DNA of 36,860 bases from Betaproteobacteria bacterium. GTDB lineage: Bacteria; Pseudomonadota; Gammaproteobacteria; Burkholderiales; SG8-39. The position numbers and the translations under genes are program-made. The notes beneath the pieces are model-generated. The model was given only the letters and a program-made list of their open reading frames with translations, was not told the DNA's origin and made no database searches. Below are positions 1 to 7,538 of this stretch, piece by piece. Each line of letters opens with the position of its first letter. Positions within the stretch are counted from its first letter, which is position 1. The stretch is taken from NCBI GenBank assembly GCA_947482825.1, contig CANKMT010000055.1, positions 1-36,860 of the forward strand. The letters run 5' to 3'.

Positions 1-502
1 TCGCATGAAGATCGGCGTGATGTTCGGCAACCCCGAGACGACCACCGGCGGCAACGCACTCAAGTTCTACGCCTCGGTGCGCATGGACATCCGCCGCATC
101 GGCGCGATCAAGAAAGGCGACGAGGTCACTGGGTCCGAGACGCGCGTCAAGGTGGTCAAGAACAAAGTGGCGCCACCGTTCCGCCAGGCCGAATTCGACA
201 TCCTCTACGGCGAGGGCATTTCGCGCGAAGGCGAGATCCTCGAACTCGGTGTGATCCACAAGATCGTCGAGAAAACCGGCGCGTGGTACGGCTACAACGG
301 CGATCGCCTGGGCCAGGGCAAGGACAACGCGCGCGAATACCTCAAGGAGAGGCCCGAGATCGCCAAGGAGATCGAAGCCAAGATCCGCAATGCCGCCGGC
401 ATCGCCGCCGGCCGGATCGAAGCGCCGGTCGCCGCGAACGAGGAAGAGTCCTCTGCGGACGATGTCGTCGTCTCGGTGGCCGGCCGCAAGCGCGGCGGCT
501 AA
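1..502 (+). CDS. recA: Recombinase RecA, C-terminal part (5' end outside window)
   Basis: This is the C-terminal half of RecA, the DNA-dependent ATPase that forms the strand-exchange filament and stimulates LexA self-cleavage. The frame is open from the first base; the codon at 2-4 is Arg, followed by [20 protein letters not shown], the strongly conserved segment that includes DNA-binding loop L2. Downstream are the conserved [10 protein letters not shown] and the ILYGEGI and [22 protein letters not shown] segments of the C-terminal domain. The tail after about residue 135 of the visible part is acidic (NEEESSADD) as in other RecA proteins, then ends in an unusual basic GRKRGG. About 166 residues are visible, so roughly half the protein lies upstream. 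recX follows 3 bp after the stop, the usual recA-recX arrangement. Identification is secure. Confidence 0.98.
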   Translation, partial: RMKIGVMFGNPETTTGGNALKFYASVRMDIRRIGAIKKGDEVTGSETRVKVVKNKVAPPFRQAEFDILYGEGISREGEILELGVIHKIVEKTGAWYGYNGDRLGQGKDNAREYLKERPEIAKEIEAKIRNAAGIAAGRIEAPVAANEEESSADDVVVSVAGRKRGG

Positions 503-505
503 CCG

Positions 506-1012
506 GTGGACGACCCCGCGGAAGTCCGCGAGTCCGCGGAGCAGGGCGCGCCTCCTGAGCAGCGCGGGCCGGATACCCCGAGGGAACTCAGGGCCCGCGC
601 GCTACGCTTGCTGATGCGGCGCGAGCACGGGCGCGAGGAGCTTGTGCGCAGGCTCGCCTCGCACGCCGAGTCGATGGAGGCCCTCGAGCAATTGCTCGAC
701 GAACTCGTGCGCCGCAAGCTGCTCTCAGAGGACCGGGTCGCCGAATCGCGCGCGAACACGCTGTCGCGAAAATTCGGCGTCTCGCGCATCCGCCAAGACC
801 TGCGCGCCAAGGGGATAGCAGAGGAGACCATCGACCGCGTGGCTGCAGATGCCCAGGCCACCGAGTTCGATCGCGCAAAGGAAATCTGGCAGAAGAAATT
901 CCGCGAACCGGCCTCCAATCCTTCCGAGCGAGCCAAGCAGATGCGTTTCCTGGCCGCGCGCGGTTTTTCGCACGACACGATCAAGAAGATATTTTCCGAA
1001 ATAGGAAAATAG
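506..1012 (+). CDS. recX: Regulatory protein RecX
   Basis: RecX binds RecA filaments and limits their extension and activity. The 168-residue product has the family's usual length and the repeated three-helix pattern: ARALRLLMRREHGREELVRRL near residue 30, then the segment LLDELVRRKLLSEDRVAESRANTLSRKFGVSRIRQDLRAKGI, and a C-terminal repeat ending FLAARGFSHDTIKKIF. The start is a GTG 3 bp after the recA stop. No separate promoter is evident, so expression probably depends on read-through from recA, as is known for recA-recX operons. The first 25 or so residues are acidic and low in complexity; a later internal start cannot be excluded, but no better ribosome site is visible. Confidence 0.93.
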   Translation: MDDPAEVRESAEQGAPPEQRGPDTPRELRARALRLLMRREHGREELVRRLASHAESMEALEQLLDELVRRKLLSEDRVAESRANTLSRKFGVSRIRQDLRAKGIAEETIDRVAADAQATEFDRAKEIWQKKFREPASNPSERAKQMRFLAARGFSHDTIKKIFSEIGK

Positions 1013-1079
1013 GCGGTCATCCTGGGCGAGGCATTGCGCGTTCATCAATCTCACTCATTTCAGAGGAGGTGAACGTAGA

Positions 1080-1418
1080 ATGAACCAGACTCAGGCACTC
1101 GAAGTCGTACGGTCGCTCGCCAACGGCGTGGACCCGGACACCGGCGAAGTCTTCTCCGCCGAAAGTCCTTACCAGCGTCCGCAAACAGTGCGGGCGTTGT
1201 TCGTCGCCGCGCAGGCGCTCGAGCAACGCGAGAAAACCGAACGCCGCCGCGAGACGCTGCCGGCCAAGACCGGCGCGCCGTGGACCGAGGACGAAGACCG
1301 CACGCTGCTCGCGGGGTTCGACGCCGGCCGCGCGATCGCCGAGCTCGCGCTCGAGCACCAGCGCACGCAGCATGGTGTGCGTTCGCGGCTTCTCAAGTAT
1401 GGCCGCTTGACCGCTTAG
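1080..1418 (+). CDS. Conserved hypothetical protein with a SANT/Myb-like C-terminal segment
   Basis: I do not recognise a named function. The product is 112 residues with no signal peptide or membrane segment. The N-terminal half (to about residue 60) begins with a helix-like MNQTQALEVVRSLANGVDPDTGE. The C-terminal half, GAPWTEDEDRTLLAGFDAG followed by IAELALEHQRTQHGVRSRLLKYG, resembles a single Myb/SANT-type helix-turn-helix in which a Trp and acidic residues precede a helix and a basic recognition-like helix ends the domain. DNA binding is therefore plausible but is an inference. The start is well supported: a near-perfect Shine-Dalgarno sequence (AGGAGGTGA, 1064-1072) lies 7 bp upstream of the ATG. 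The gene lies between recX and alaS with 67 bp of spacing to recX. Confidence 0.8.
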   Translation: MNQTQALEVVRSLANGVDPDTGEVFSAESPYQRPQTVRALFVAAQALEQREKTERRRETLPAKTGAPWTEDEDRTLLAGFDAGRAIAELALEHQRTQHGVRSRLLKYGRLTA

Positions 1419-1434
1419 CCAGCCATTCAGCAGC

Positions 1435-1453
1435 GCGCTCCGCTAGGGAGCGC
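1435..1453 (+). terminator. Short hairpin after the small gene, upstream of alaS
   Basis: GCGCTCC at 1435-1441 pairs with GGAGCGC at 1447-1453 around a five-base loop, followed only by TTTC. The stem is 7 bp and the T run is poor, so this is a weak intrinsic terminator candidate at best. Confidence 0.35.
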
Positions 1454-1542
1454 TTTCACCGTGCGGGTGACGATCCGCGCGGCCTTTCTCCTGCGCTTTC
1501 TCATTTACAATCGGGGATCCCCCGGTTTTGGCTCCAGCCCAA

Positions 1543-4158
1543 ATGAAAAGCGCACAGATCCGCTCGAGTTTCCTCGACTATTTCAAGTCCAAGGGCCACA
1601 CCATCGTGGCCTCGTCGTCCCTTGTGCCCGGCAACGACCCGACGCTGCTTTTCGTCAACTCGGGCATGGTGCAGTTCAAGGACGTTTTTCTCGGCAAGGA
1701 CAAGCGCGCCTATTCGCGCGCGACGACGTCCCAGCGCAGCGTGCGTGCCGGCGGCAAGCACAACGACCTCGAAAACGTCGGCTACACGGCGCGCCACCAC
1801 ACGTTCTTCGAGATGCTGGGCAATTTCTCGTTCGGCGACTATTTCAAGAAGGAGGCGATCCCGTTCGCGTGGGACTTGCTTACCAACGTCTACAAGCTCC
1901 CCAAGGACAAGCTCTGGGTCACTGTGTACCAGACCGACGACGAGGCCTACGACATCTGGGCCAAGGACATCGGCGTGCCCAGGGAGCGCATCGTGCGCAT
2001 TGGCGACAAGCCCGGCGGCGCGAAATTCCAGTCCGACAACTTCTGGCAGATGGCCGACACCGGCCCCTGTGGCCCGTGCAGCGAGATCTTTTACGACCAC
2101 GGCCCCGAGGTCGAGGGCGGCCCGCCCGGTTCGGCGGACGCAGACGGCGACCGGTACATCGAGATCTGGAACCTCGTGTTCATGCAGTTCAACCGCGACG
2201 AGAAGGGCGTCATGCATCCGCTGCCCAAGCCTTCGGTGGACACCGGCATGGGGCTGGAGCGCGTCGCCGCAGTATTGCAAGGCGTGCATTCGAACTACGA
2301 GATCGACCTCTTCCAGGACCTGATCCGCGCGGCGGCGCGCGAGACCGGCGCGAGCGACCTCAAGAGTCCTTCCCTCAACGTGATCGCGGACCATATCCGC
2401 GCGTGTTCGTTCCTGATCGTCGATGGCGTGATCCCCGGCAGCGAGGGCCGCGGCTACGTGCTTCGCAGGATCATCCGGCGCGCGATCCGCCACGGCTACA
2501 AGCTTGGCCAGAAGCAGCCGTTCTTCCATAAGCTGGTAGCCGACCTCGATGCCGCCATGGGTGCCGCCTATTCCGAGCTCACGGCCAACCGGGATCGCGT
2601 CGCCCAGGTGCTCAAGACCGAGGAAGAGCGCTTCGCAGAGACGCTCGAGCACGGCATGAGCGTGCTCGAAGGCGCTTTGGCCGGCGAATCGCCGATGCTC
2701 GACGGCGAGACGGTGTTCAAGCTCTACGACACCTTCGGCTTTCCCGTCGACCTCACGGCGGACATCGGCCGCGAGCGCGGCATCCAGATCGATTTCGCCG
2801 GCTTCGAGGCGGCCATGCAGGCCCAACGCGAGCGCGCACGCTCGGCTTCGCGCTTCTCGATGGGCACGAGCCTGGACTACTCGGGCACCAAGACCGAGTT
2901 CCTGGGCTACGACACGCTCATCCTCAAGGGCAAAGTCATCGCCCTGTATCGCGAGGGCGCGCAGGTCCCGAGCTTGTCGGCAGGCGAAGCCGGCGTGGTG
3001 GTGCTCGACAAGACGCCTTTCTATGCCGAGTCCGGCGGGCAGGTCGGCGACCGCGGCGAATTGGCGGCGCCCGGCGGCACTTTCACGGTGGATGACACGC
3101 AGAAGATCCAGGCCGACGTCTTTGGTCACCACGGCACGGTCAAGGCCGGCATCATCCGGGTCGATGAGCAGGTCAGCGCCCAGGTCGACAAGGCTTCGCG
3201 CTCGCGCGCGGCGTGGAACCATTCCGCCACCCACCTCATGCACGCTGCGCTGCGCGAGGTTCTCGGCAAGCATGTGCAGCAAAAGGGCTCGCTGGTCGAT
3301 GCGCAGAAGACGCGGTTCGACTTCTCGCACAACGAACCGATGACCGACCTCCAGATGCGCAAAGTCGAGGAGCTCGTCAATCGCGAGATCCGCGGGAACA
3401 GCGAAGTCCAGGCGCGCGTCATGAAGTACGACGACGCCATCAAGGCCGGCGCGATGGCGCTTTTCGGCGAGAAATACGGCGACGAGGTGCGCGTGCTCGG
3501 CATGGGGGAATTCTCCACCGAGCTTTGCGGCGGCACGCACGTGCAGCGCACGGGGGACATCGGGATGTTCAAGATCGTGTCCGAAACCGGGGTGGCCGCA
3601 GGCATCCGGCGCGTCGAGGCGGTCACCGGCGAAGGCGCCATCGCCTTCGTGCAGGAGCAGGAAGCGCGCTTGTCGGAGGCGGCGTCCGCGGTGAAGGCGC
3701 AGCCGCAGGAACTCACGGCCCGCATCGGGCAGATCCTCGACAACGTGAAGAGCCTCGAGCGCGAGCTGGCGAAGCTCAAGTCGAAGCTCGCGTCCTCGCA
3801 GGGCGACGACCTTGCCTCGCAAGCCGTGGAGGTCAAGGGCGCACGCGTCCTCGCCGCCACGATGGAAGGTGCGGACGCCAAGGCGTTGCGCGAGACCATG
3901 GATAAGCTCAAGGACAAGCTCAAGTCCGCGGCCATCGTGCTCGCCGCGGTATCCGACGGAAAGGTGTCGCTGATCGCCGGCGTCACGGCCGATCTCACAG
4001 GCAAGGTGAAGGCGGGCGAGCTTGTCAATTTCGTCGCGCAGCAGGTCGGTGGCAAGGGCGGCGGGCGGCCGGATATGGCGCAGGCCGGCGGCACCGAGCC
4101 CGCCAAACTCGCCGGCGCGCTGGAAACGGTGAAGCAATGGGTAGAGCAGAGGCTCTGA
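1543..4158 (+). CDS. alaS: Alanine--tRNA ligase
   Basis: AlaRS charges tRNA-Ala and edits Ser- and Gly-tRNA-Ala. The 871-residue product has the full family architecture. The N-terminal class II catalytic core includes the segment beginning [21 protein letters not shown], the [21 protein letters not shown] signature and a [15 protein letters not shown] motif. The editing domain carries zinc-site residues HSATH (His560, His564) and CGGTH (Cys662, His666). A C-terminal coiled coil and the glycine-rich C-Ala region ([15 protein letters not shown]) complete it. I chose the ATG at 1543, giving [19 protein letters not shown], because it matches the family's N terminus; an in-frame TTG at 1528 would add five residues without family support. 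A possible -10 (TACAAT, 1506-1511) lies upstream with no clear -35. No strong Shine-Dalgarno precedes the start. Confidence 0.98.
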   Translation: MKSAQIRSSFLDYFKSKGHTIVASSSLVPGNDPTLLFVNSGMVQFKDVFLGKDKRAYSRATTSQRSVRAGGKHNDLENVGYTARHHTFFEMLGNFSFGDYFKKEAIPFAWDLLTNVYKLPKDKLWVTVYQTDDEAYDIWAKDIGVPRERIVRIGDKPGGAKFQSDNFWQMADTGPCGPCSEIFYDHGPEVEGGPPGSADADGDRYIEIWNLVFMQFNRDEKGVMHPLPKPSVDTGMGLERVAAVLQGVHSNYEIDLFQDLIRAAARETGASDLKSPSLNVIADHIRACSFLIVDGVIPGSEGRGYVLRRIIRRAIRHGYKLGQKQPFFHKLVADLDAAMGAAYSELTANRDRVAQVLKTEEERFAETLEHGMSVLEGALAGESPMLDGETVFKLYDTFGFPVDLTADIGRERGIQIDFAGFEAAMQAQRERARSASRFSMGTSLDYSGTKTEFLGYDTLILKGKVIALYREGAQVPSLSAGEAGVVVLDKTPFYAESGGQVGDRGELAAPGGTFTVDDTQKIQADVFGHHGTVKAGIIRVDEQVSAQVDKASRSRAAWNHSATHLMHAALREVLGKHVQQKGSLVDAQKTRFDFSHNEPMTDLQMRKVEELVNREIRGNSEVQARVMKYDDAIKAGAMALFGEKYGDEVRVLGMGEFSTELCGGTHVQRTGDIGMFKIVSETGVAAGIRRVEAVTGEGAIAFVQEQEARLSEAASAVKAQPQELTARIGQILDNVKSLERELAKLKSKLASSQGDDLASQAVEVKGARVLAATMEGADAKALRETMDKLKDKLKSAAIVLAAVSDGKVSLIAGVTADLTGKVKAGELVNFVAQQVGGKGGGRPDMAQAGGTEPAKLAGALETVKQWVEQRL

Positions 4159-4171
4159 GGGGAGACCAGGA

Positions 4172-4516
4172 ATGAAACTACGCACGGCAGTCTTTGCGCT
4201 CGTCGCCCTTCCGATGGCCGCGCTGTCCCATCATGGCTGGAGCGAATACGACTCAGACAAGCTGCTCAAGCTCACCGGGACGATCGCCGAATCCGGGTAC
4301 GAGCATCCGCACGGGTACGTGAAGCTGGTTACGCCCGACAAGACGTGGCAGGCGGTGCTCGCGCCGCCTTCGCGCATGGAGGCGCGCGGGCTGCCGAAAG
4401 AGGCGGTCAAAGTGGGCGCGACCGTTACCGTCGAGGGCTATGCGAACCGCAACAAGCCGAACGAAATGCGCGCCGAGAGGATCATTGCGGGCGGCAAGAC
4501 TGTTGAACTGAGGTAG
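4172..4516 (+). CDS. Small exported protein, DUF6152 type
   Basis: The 114-residue product starts with a clear signal peptide (MKLRTAVFALVALPMAALS) and the mature part opens with HHGWSEYD, the hallmark of the DUF6152 family. The remainder (LTGTIAESGYEHPHGYVKLVTP, then ATVTVEGYANRNKPNEMRAERI) reads as a small beta-barrel-like domain, similar in feel to OB-fold periplasmic proteins. Its biochemical role is unknown; the N-terminal His pair of the mature protein suggests possible metal binding, which is an inference. It sits 13 bp after alaS and 2 bp before the next membrane protein gene, so these two small genes probably form a unit. Confidence 0.85.
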   Translation: MKLRTAVFALVALPMAALSHHGWSEYDSDKLLKLTGTIAESGYEHPHGYVKLVTPDKTWQAVLAPPSRMEARGLPKEAVKVGATVTVEGYANRNKPNEMRAERIIAGGKTVELR

Positions 4517-4518
4517 AC

Positions 4519-5001
4519 GTGCCCATGGCGCCGATGGGGGTCATCGAATCCACGGCGCTCGGCCTGGCGATGCGCCAGTCGACCTGGCTCTACCCGGCGG
4601 TCGAAACGGTGCACATCATCGGCCTTGCGATCCTCGTGGGCTCGATCGCGGTGCTCGACCTGCGGATACTGGGCCTCTCACGCAGCCTGCCGGTGCGCAA
4701 ACTCGCAGGGCATACGCTGCCCTGGACCGCGGGGAGCTTTCTCCTGATCGTGCCGAGCGGCCTCATGATGTTCGCGGCGCACGCCACCGACTTCATCTCC
4801 AGCCCGTTGTTCGCGCTCAAGATCTGCCTGGTCATGGCGGGAGTGCTGAACGCCGCGATCTTCCATGCGACCGTCTTCAGGGGGGCAGCGGCATGGGATG
4901 TAGAAGCAATGCCGCCCGCTGCGGCGCGAGCATCGGCCGCGCTGTCGCTCGTGATCTGGCTTTCGGTAATCGCCTGCGGGCGATTGCTCGCCTACACTTA
5001 G
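4519..5001 (+). CDS. Integral membrane protein, DUF6644-like
   Basis: This 160-residue protein has about four hydrophobic membrane segments: near residues 27-50 (VHIIGLAILVGSIAVLDLRIL), 68-87 (LPWTAGSFLLIVPSGLMMFAA), 96-115 (LFALKICLVMAGVLNAAIFH) and 138-157 (ALSLVIWLSVIACGRLLAYT). The conserved HIIGLAILVGSIAVLDLR helix resembles DUF6644 and related small membrane proteins of proteobacteria, which often accompany DUF6152 proteins; function is unknown. Translation may begin at GTG 4519 or ATG 4525; the stop of the upstream gene lies 2 bp before the GTG and GAGG-like bases overlap that stop. Its stop codon overlaps the stop of the convergent AAA+ gene by 3 bp (4998-5001 region). Confidence 0.8.
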   Translation: MPMAPMGVIESTALGLAMRQSTWLYPAVETVHIIGLAILVGSIAVLDLRILGLSRSLPVRKLAGHTLPWTAGSFLLIVPSGLMMFAAHATDFISSPLFALKICLVMAGVLNAAIFHATVFRGAAAWDVEAMPPAAARASAALSLVIWLSVIACGRLLAYT

Positions 5002-6026
5002 AAACCGATCCGCTGCTTCTTCGACGCGCGGTTCTCCTGCACGTCATCGGGAGTGATTTCGGCGCGGCCGGCGAGCTTGGCGTTGCCGAAACCGGACTGG
5101 ATCAAGCGGCGCATCTCGCGCGGCCCGTACGAAGACAGCTTTTCGAGCAGCAAGGCGGACGGTGATTCGGGAAAGGCCTTGCCCCAGTCATGGCCGTTGC
5201 GGATTTCGCGATAGATTGAAAGTGCGATCCGCGCGGCGCCTTTTGCGTCCGGGGGCTCGATCTCGTAGACGTTCATGCGGTTGAGGATCGGGTCGGGGAT
5301 GCGCGAAGCTTCGTTCGCTGTCGCGAACCACACCGCGCCCGAAGCGTCGATCGGCACCTCGGCGAACTCATCGACGAACCTCGACGCGGTGTCGACCTCG
5401 AGCAATTCGTACAGCGCGCCGAGCGGGTCAAAGTGGCCGTCGGCCGAAGCCTTGTCGATTTCGTCCACGACCATGACCGGGTTCGCGTAGTCGCCATGCA
5501 GGAAAGTGTCGAACACCTTGCCGGGCTTCGCGTTCTTCCATTGGGATGACGAGCCCGAGAGCACCCAGCCGGCCGTGAGCGAACTCATCGGCACGAAGCC
5601 GTAACCGGTGCCGAGCATCTGCGCCACACGCCGCGCGAAGTGGGTCTTGCCGATGCCGGGCTCGCCAAGGAGCAGCATCGGTGGAAGCTCGATCGAATCT
5701 TCCGAGTCGATGCACAGCGCGAGGTGCTTTCTGATGTCTTCAAGCACTTCGGCGAAATTCGGCAACTCCTCGAAGAGCTCGTCCATGCCCGGCATGGCCG
5801 ATGGCTTGACGGTGAACCGTTGGCCGCCAAGCTTTAGCATCTTCTCGTACAGCGCGCGCAACGATTCGTTGGCGCTAAGAGGAAGCTGTTGCAAGGCCTT
5901 GTCTACGGCGTTGACGCGGTAGACGTCCCTGAATCCGGCAATAGGAAGAACTGCGGGAAGAACTGCGGGAAGCACCGGGGCGGCCGTCTCAGGCACGCCT
6001 TTGGGAGGAGCGACGGTTGCCGACAT
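4998..6026 (-). CDS. Stand-alone AAA+ ATPase related to the Lon ATPase domain
   Basis: The 342-residue protein has a Walker A motif GEPGIGKT (residues 121-128), Walker B VMVVDEIDK (184-192), a sensor-1 segment WFATANEASRIPDPILNRM, and a C-terminal lid with GPREMRRLIQSG as sensor 2. The Walker B to sensor 1 stretch (DPLGALYELLEVDTASRFVDEFAEVPID) closely resembles the Lon protease AAA+ module. However, there is no C-terminal Ser-Lys protease domain and no N-terminal LON domain. It may act as a remodelling ATPase with an unknown partner. I chose the ATG at 6026, preceded by GGAG at 7-8 bp (TTCTCCTT on the plus strand), over a start 26 codons further upstream. The N terminus is Pro/Ala-rich and contains a short tandem repeat. 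The gene is transcribed alone and converges on the DUF6644-like gene. Confidence 0.85.
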   Translation of the reverse strand: MSATVAPPKGVPETAAPVLPAVLPAVLPIAGFRDVYRVNAVDKALQQLPLSANESLRALYEKMLKLGGQRFTVKPSAMPGMDELFEELPNFAEVLEDIRKHLALCIDSEDSIELPPMLLLGEPGIGKTHFARRVAQMLGTGYGFVPMSSLTAGWVLSGSSSQWKNAKPGKVFDTFLHGDYANPVMVVDEIDKASADGHFDPLGALYELLEVDTASRFVDEFAEVPIDASGAVWFATANEASRIPDPILNRMNVYEIEPPDAKGAARIALSIYREIRNGHDWGKAFPESPSALLLEKLSSYGPREMRRLIQSGFGNAKLAGRAEITPDDVQENRASKKQRIGF

Positions 6027-6162
6027 GTTGTTTTCTCCTTCGTATTTATGCGACGGGAACAACGCGCTGTGCAAAACGTAGCACAAGCACTTCATGCGTA
6101 GCAATACTCAGGCCATATAACGCCTGTCGGCACCTGTGCGATGACCTGAAGCGATCATTCCG

Positions 6163-6216
6163 CTGGCAGTCGGCGCCGCAGAGTGCCAGACACGGGGTGC
6201 CAGGATATTTGCCAGA
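6163..6216. promoter_or_regulatory. Cluster of TGCCAG repeats upstream of the attenuator
   Basis: TGCCAGA occurs at 6184-6190, TGCCAGG at 6198-6204 and TGCCAGA at 6210-6216, with one inverted copy CTGGCA at 6163-6168. The repeats lie just upstream of the leader peptide, where a promoter must be, and could be a repressor or activator site. No regulator is identified and no convincing -35/-10 pair could be placed. Confidence 0.3.
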
Positions 6217-6245
6217 TCGCGCGGTTCATGCTTGAATCGCCCTCC

Positions 6246-6311
6246 ATGCGCCACCGGTTTTATGCGTTCTCGTACTTTTTCTCCCGCCTGGCGGCGGAGG
6301 GGACCGGCTAA
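6246..6311 (+). CDS. Phe/Tyr-rich leader peptide of an attenuator upstream of DAHP synthase
   Basis: A 21-codon frame (ATG 6246, TAA 6309-6311) contains FYAFSYFF at residues 5-12, that is four Phe and two Tyr codons in eight. An in-frame ATG at 6228 would make it 27 residues. Neither start has a good Shine-Dalgarno sequence. The frame ends 24 bp before a strong intrinsic terminator (6335-6372) and 75 bp before the start of a DAHP synthase, the first enzyme of Phe and Tyr synthesis. This is the architecture of amino-acid leader peptides such as pheL, where ribosome stalling at codons for the scarce product lets an antiterminator form. Similar composition by chance is unlikely, because the codons match exactly the end products of the regulated pathway. 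Translation is not proven. Confidence 0.8.
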   Translation: MRHRFYAFSYFFSRLAAEGTG

Positions 6312-6343
6312 GCTCAACCGTAATTTCCCCACCGAACCGCCAG
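6288..6343 (+). promoter_or_regulatory. Predicted antiterminator helix of the aroG-type attenuator
   Basis: CTGGCGG (6288-6294) can pair with CCGCCAG (6337-6343), CGG (6295-6297) with CCG (6332-6334), and GGGG (6299-6302) with CCCC (6327-6330). This gives 14 base pairs interrupted by a two-base bulge and one A-A mismatch. The 3' arm is the same sequence as the 5' arm of the terminator, so the two structures exclude each other. The 5' arm lies within the last codons of the leader peptide: a ribosome reaching the stop at 6309 would cover it, whereas one stalled at the early Phe/Tyr codons (6258-6275) would leave it free. A stall at codons 11-12 would partly mask the outer helix. Confidence 0.65.
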
Positions 6344-6372
6344 CGCAGGAATGCCTGGCGGTTTTTGTTTTT
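6335..6372 (+). terminator. Intrinsic terminator of the attenuator, upstream of DAHP synthase
   Basis: AACCGCCAG (6335-6343) pairs with CTGGCGGTT (6355-6363). The stem extends through GCA/TGC (6345-6347 with 6352-6354, one bulged C) to a GGAA tetraloop, and is followed by TTTTTGTTTTT ending at 6372. It is on the plus strand and lies only 13 bp before the start codon at 6386, so it must be bypassed for the gene to be expressed. Confidence 0.88.
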
Positions 6373-6385
6373 CAAGGCCCGACAA

Positions 6386-7498
6386 ATGACCAAGCCCGCA
6401 GAAACCTACCCAACCAACGTGTCCGCGGACAAGACTTCGCTCACCGACGACGAACGCATCGAGAGAATCGTGCCGCTCCCGCCCCCCGAGAACCTGATCA
6501 AGTTCTTCCCGATCCAGCACACGCCGGTCGAGAAGCTGATTTCGGGCACGCGCCGCAAGGTGCGCGAGATCCTCGCGGGCAGGTCCGACCGCATGATCGT
6601 GATCGTCGGGCCGTGCTCGATCCACGACCCGGCAGCGGCCGTCGCCTATGCCGAGAAGCTGCGCGGCGAGCGCGCGCGCCACGCGAAAGACCTCGAGGTG
6701 CTGATGCGAGTGTATTTCGAGAAGCCGCGCACCACGGTGGGCTGGAAGGGCCTCATCAACGATCCTTACATGAACGGGAGCTTTCGGATCAATGAGGGCC
6801 TGCGCATCGCGCGGGACCTCCTCGTGCGCATCAACCAGGCGGGTGTCCCGGCCGGCTGCGAGTTCCTCGACGTGATCTCGCCGCAGTACATCGGGGACCT
6901 CGTGTCTTGGGGCGCGATCGGCGCGCGCACCACCGAGTCGCAGGTGCACAGGGAACTGGCCTCTGGCCTTTCGGCGGCGGTCGGGTTCAAGAACGGCACC
7001 GACGGCAACGTCAAGATCGCTGTCGACGCGATCCTCGCGGCGCGGCAGAAGCACCACTTCCTTTCGGTCCACAAGAGCGGCCAGGTGGCCATCGTGGAGA
7101 CGCGCGGCAACGAGGATTGCCACATTATCCTGCGCGGCGGCAAGGCCCCGAACTACGATGCGGCGAGCGTGCAGGCCGCCTGCCAGGAACTGAAGAAATC
7201 CAAGCTCCCCGAAAGCCTGATGGTCGACTTCTCGCATGCCAACAGCTCGAAAGACTACAAGCGCCAGATGGAGGTCTGCAAAGACGTGGCCGCTCAGGTC
7301 GCCTCGGGGGAGCGCCGCATCGTCGGCGTGATGGCCGAATCGAACCTCGTCGAAGGCCGCCAGGACCTCGTGCCCGGCAAGCCGCTTACCTACGGGCAGA
7401 GCGTGACCGACGCTTGCCTGGGCTGGGACGACACGGGGCGCCTGTTGGAAATGCTCGCCGGGGCCGTGCGCTCGCGCCGCAAGCGCGCCAAGGCCTGA
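6386..7498 (+). CDS. aroG: 3-deoxy-7-phosphoheptulonate (DAHP) synthase, class I (AroF/G/H type)
   Basis: The enzyme condenses phosphoenolpyruvate and erythrose 4-phosphate, the first step of the shikimate pathway. The 370-residue product has the class I alpha hallmarks: IVGPCSIHDP with the metal/PEP residues, MRVYFEKPRTTVGWKGLIND, EFLDVISPQY, SWGAIGARTTESQVHRELASG, GFKNGTDG, and the C-terminal VDFSHANSSKDY and GVMAESNLVEGRQ motifs. The ATG at 6386 gives MTKPAETYPTN, preceded by AAGG at 8 bp; upstream codons in frame lie inside the terminator. Which feedback type it is (Phe, Tyr or Trp) cannot be read with certainty, but the leader upstream is rich in Phe and Tyr codons and lacks Trp, suggesting transcriptional control by Phe/Tyr supply. 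The symbol denotes the family; aroF is equally possible. Confidence 0.95.
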   Translation: MTKPAETYPTNVSADKTSLTDDERIERIVPLPPPENLIKFFPIQHTPVEKLISGTRRKVREILAGRSDRMIVIVGPCSIHDPAAAVAYAEKLRGERARHAKDLEVLMRVYFEKPRTTVGWKGLINDPYMNGSFRINEGLRIARDLLVRINQAGVPAGCEFLDVISPQYIGDLVSWGAIGARTTESQVHRELASGLSAAVGFKNGTDGNVKIAVDAILAARQKHHFLSVHKSGQVAIVETRGNEDCHIILRGGKAPNYDAASVQAACQELKKSKLPESLMVDFSHANSSKDYKRQMEVCKDVAAQVASGERRIVGVMAESNLVEGRQDLVPGKPLTYGQSVTDACLGWDDTGRLLEMLAGAVRSRRKRAKA

Positions 7499-7538
7499 AG
7501 AACCGGCCGCGCCCGAAGCTGGTAGCCTCGCGGGCAGC

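Noticed and set aside
1501..4185. A very long open frame antisense to alaS
   Set aside because: It mirrors the codon bias of alaS on the other strand, shows no recognisable domain, and alaS is certain. Similar long antisense frames over tctA, hppA and the GT-C gene were dropped for the same reason.
6232..6795. A 187-codon open frame running through the attenuator into the DAHP synthase gene
   Set aside because: It is out of frame with the synthase, crosses the terminator, and its product has no recognisable domain; the short Phe/Tyr frame explains the region better.
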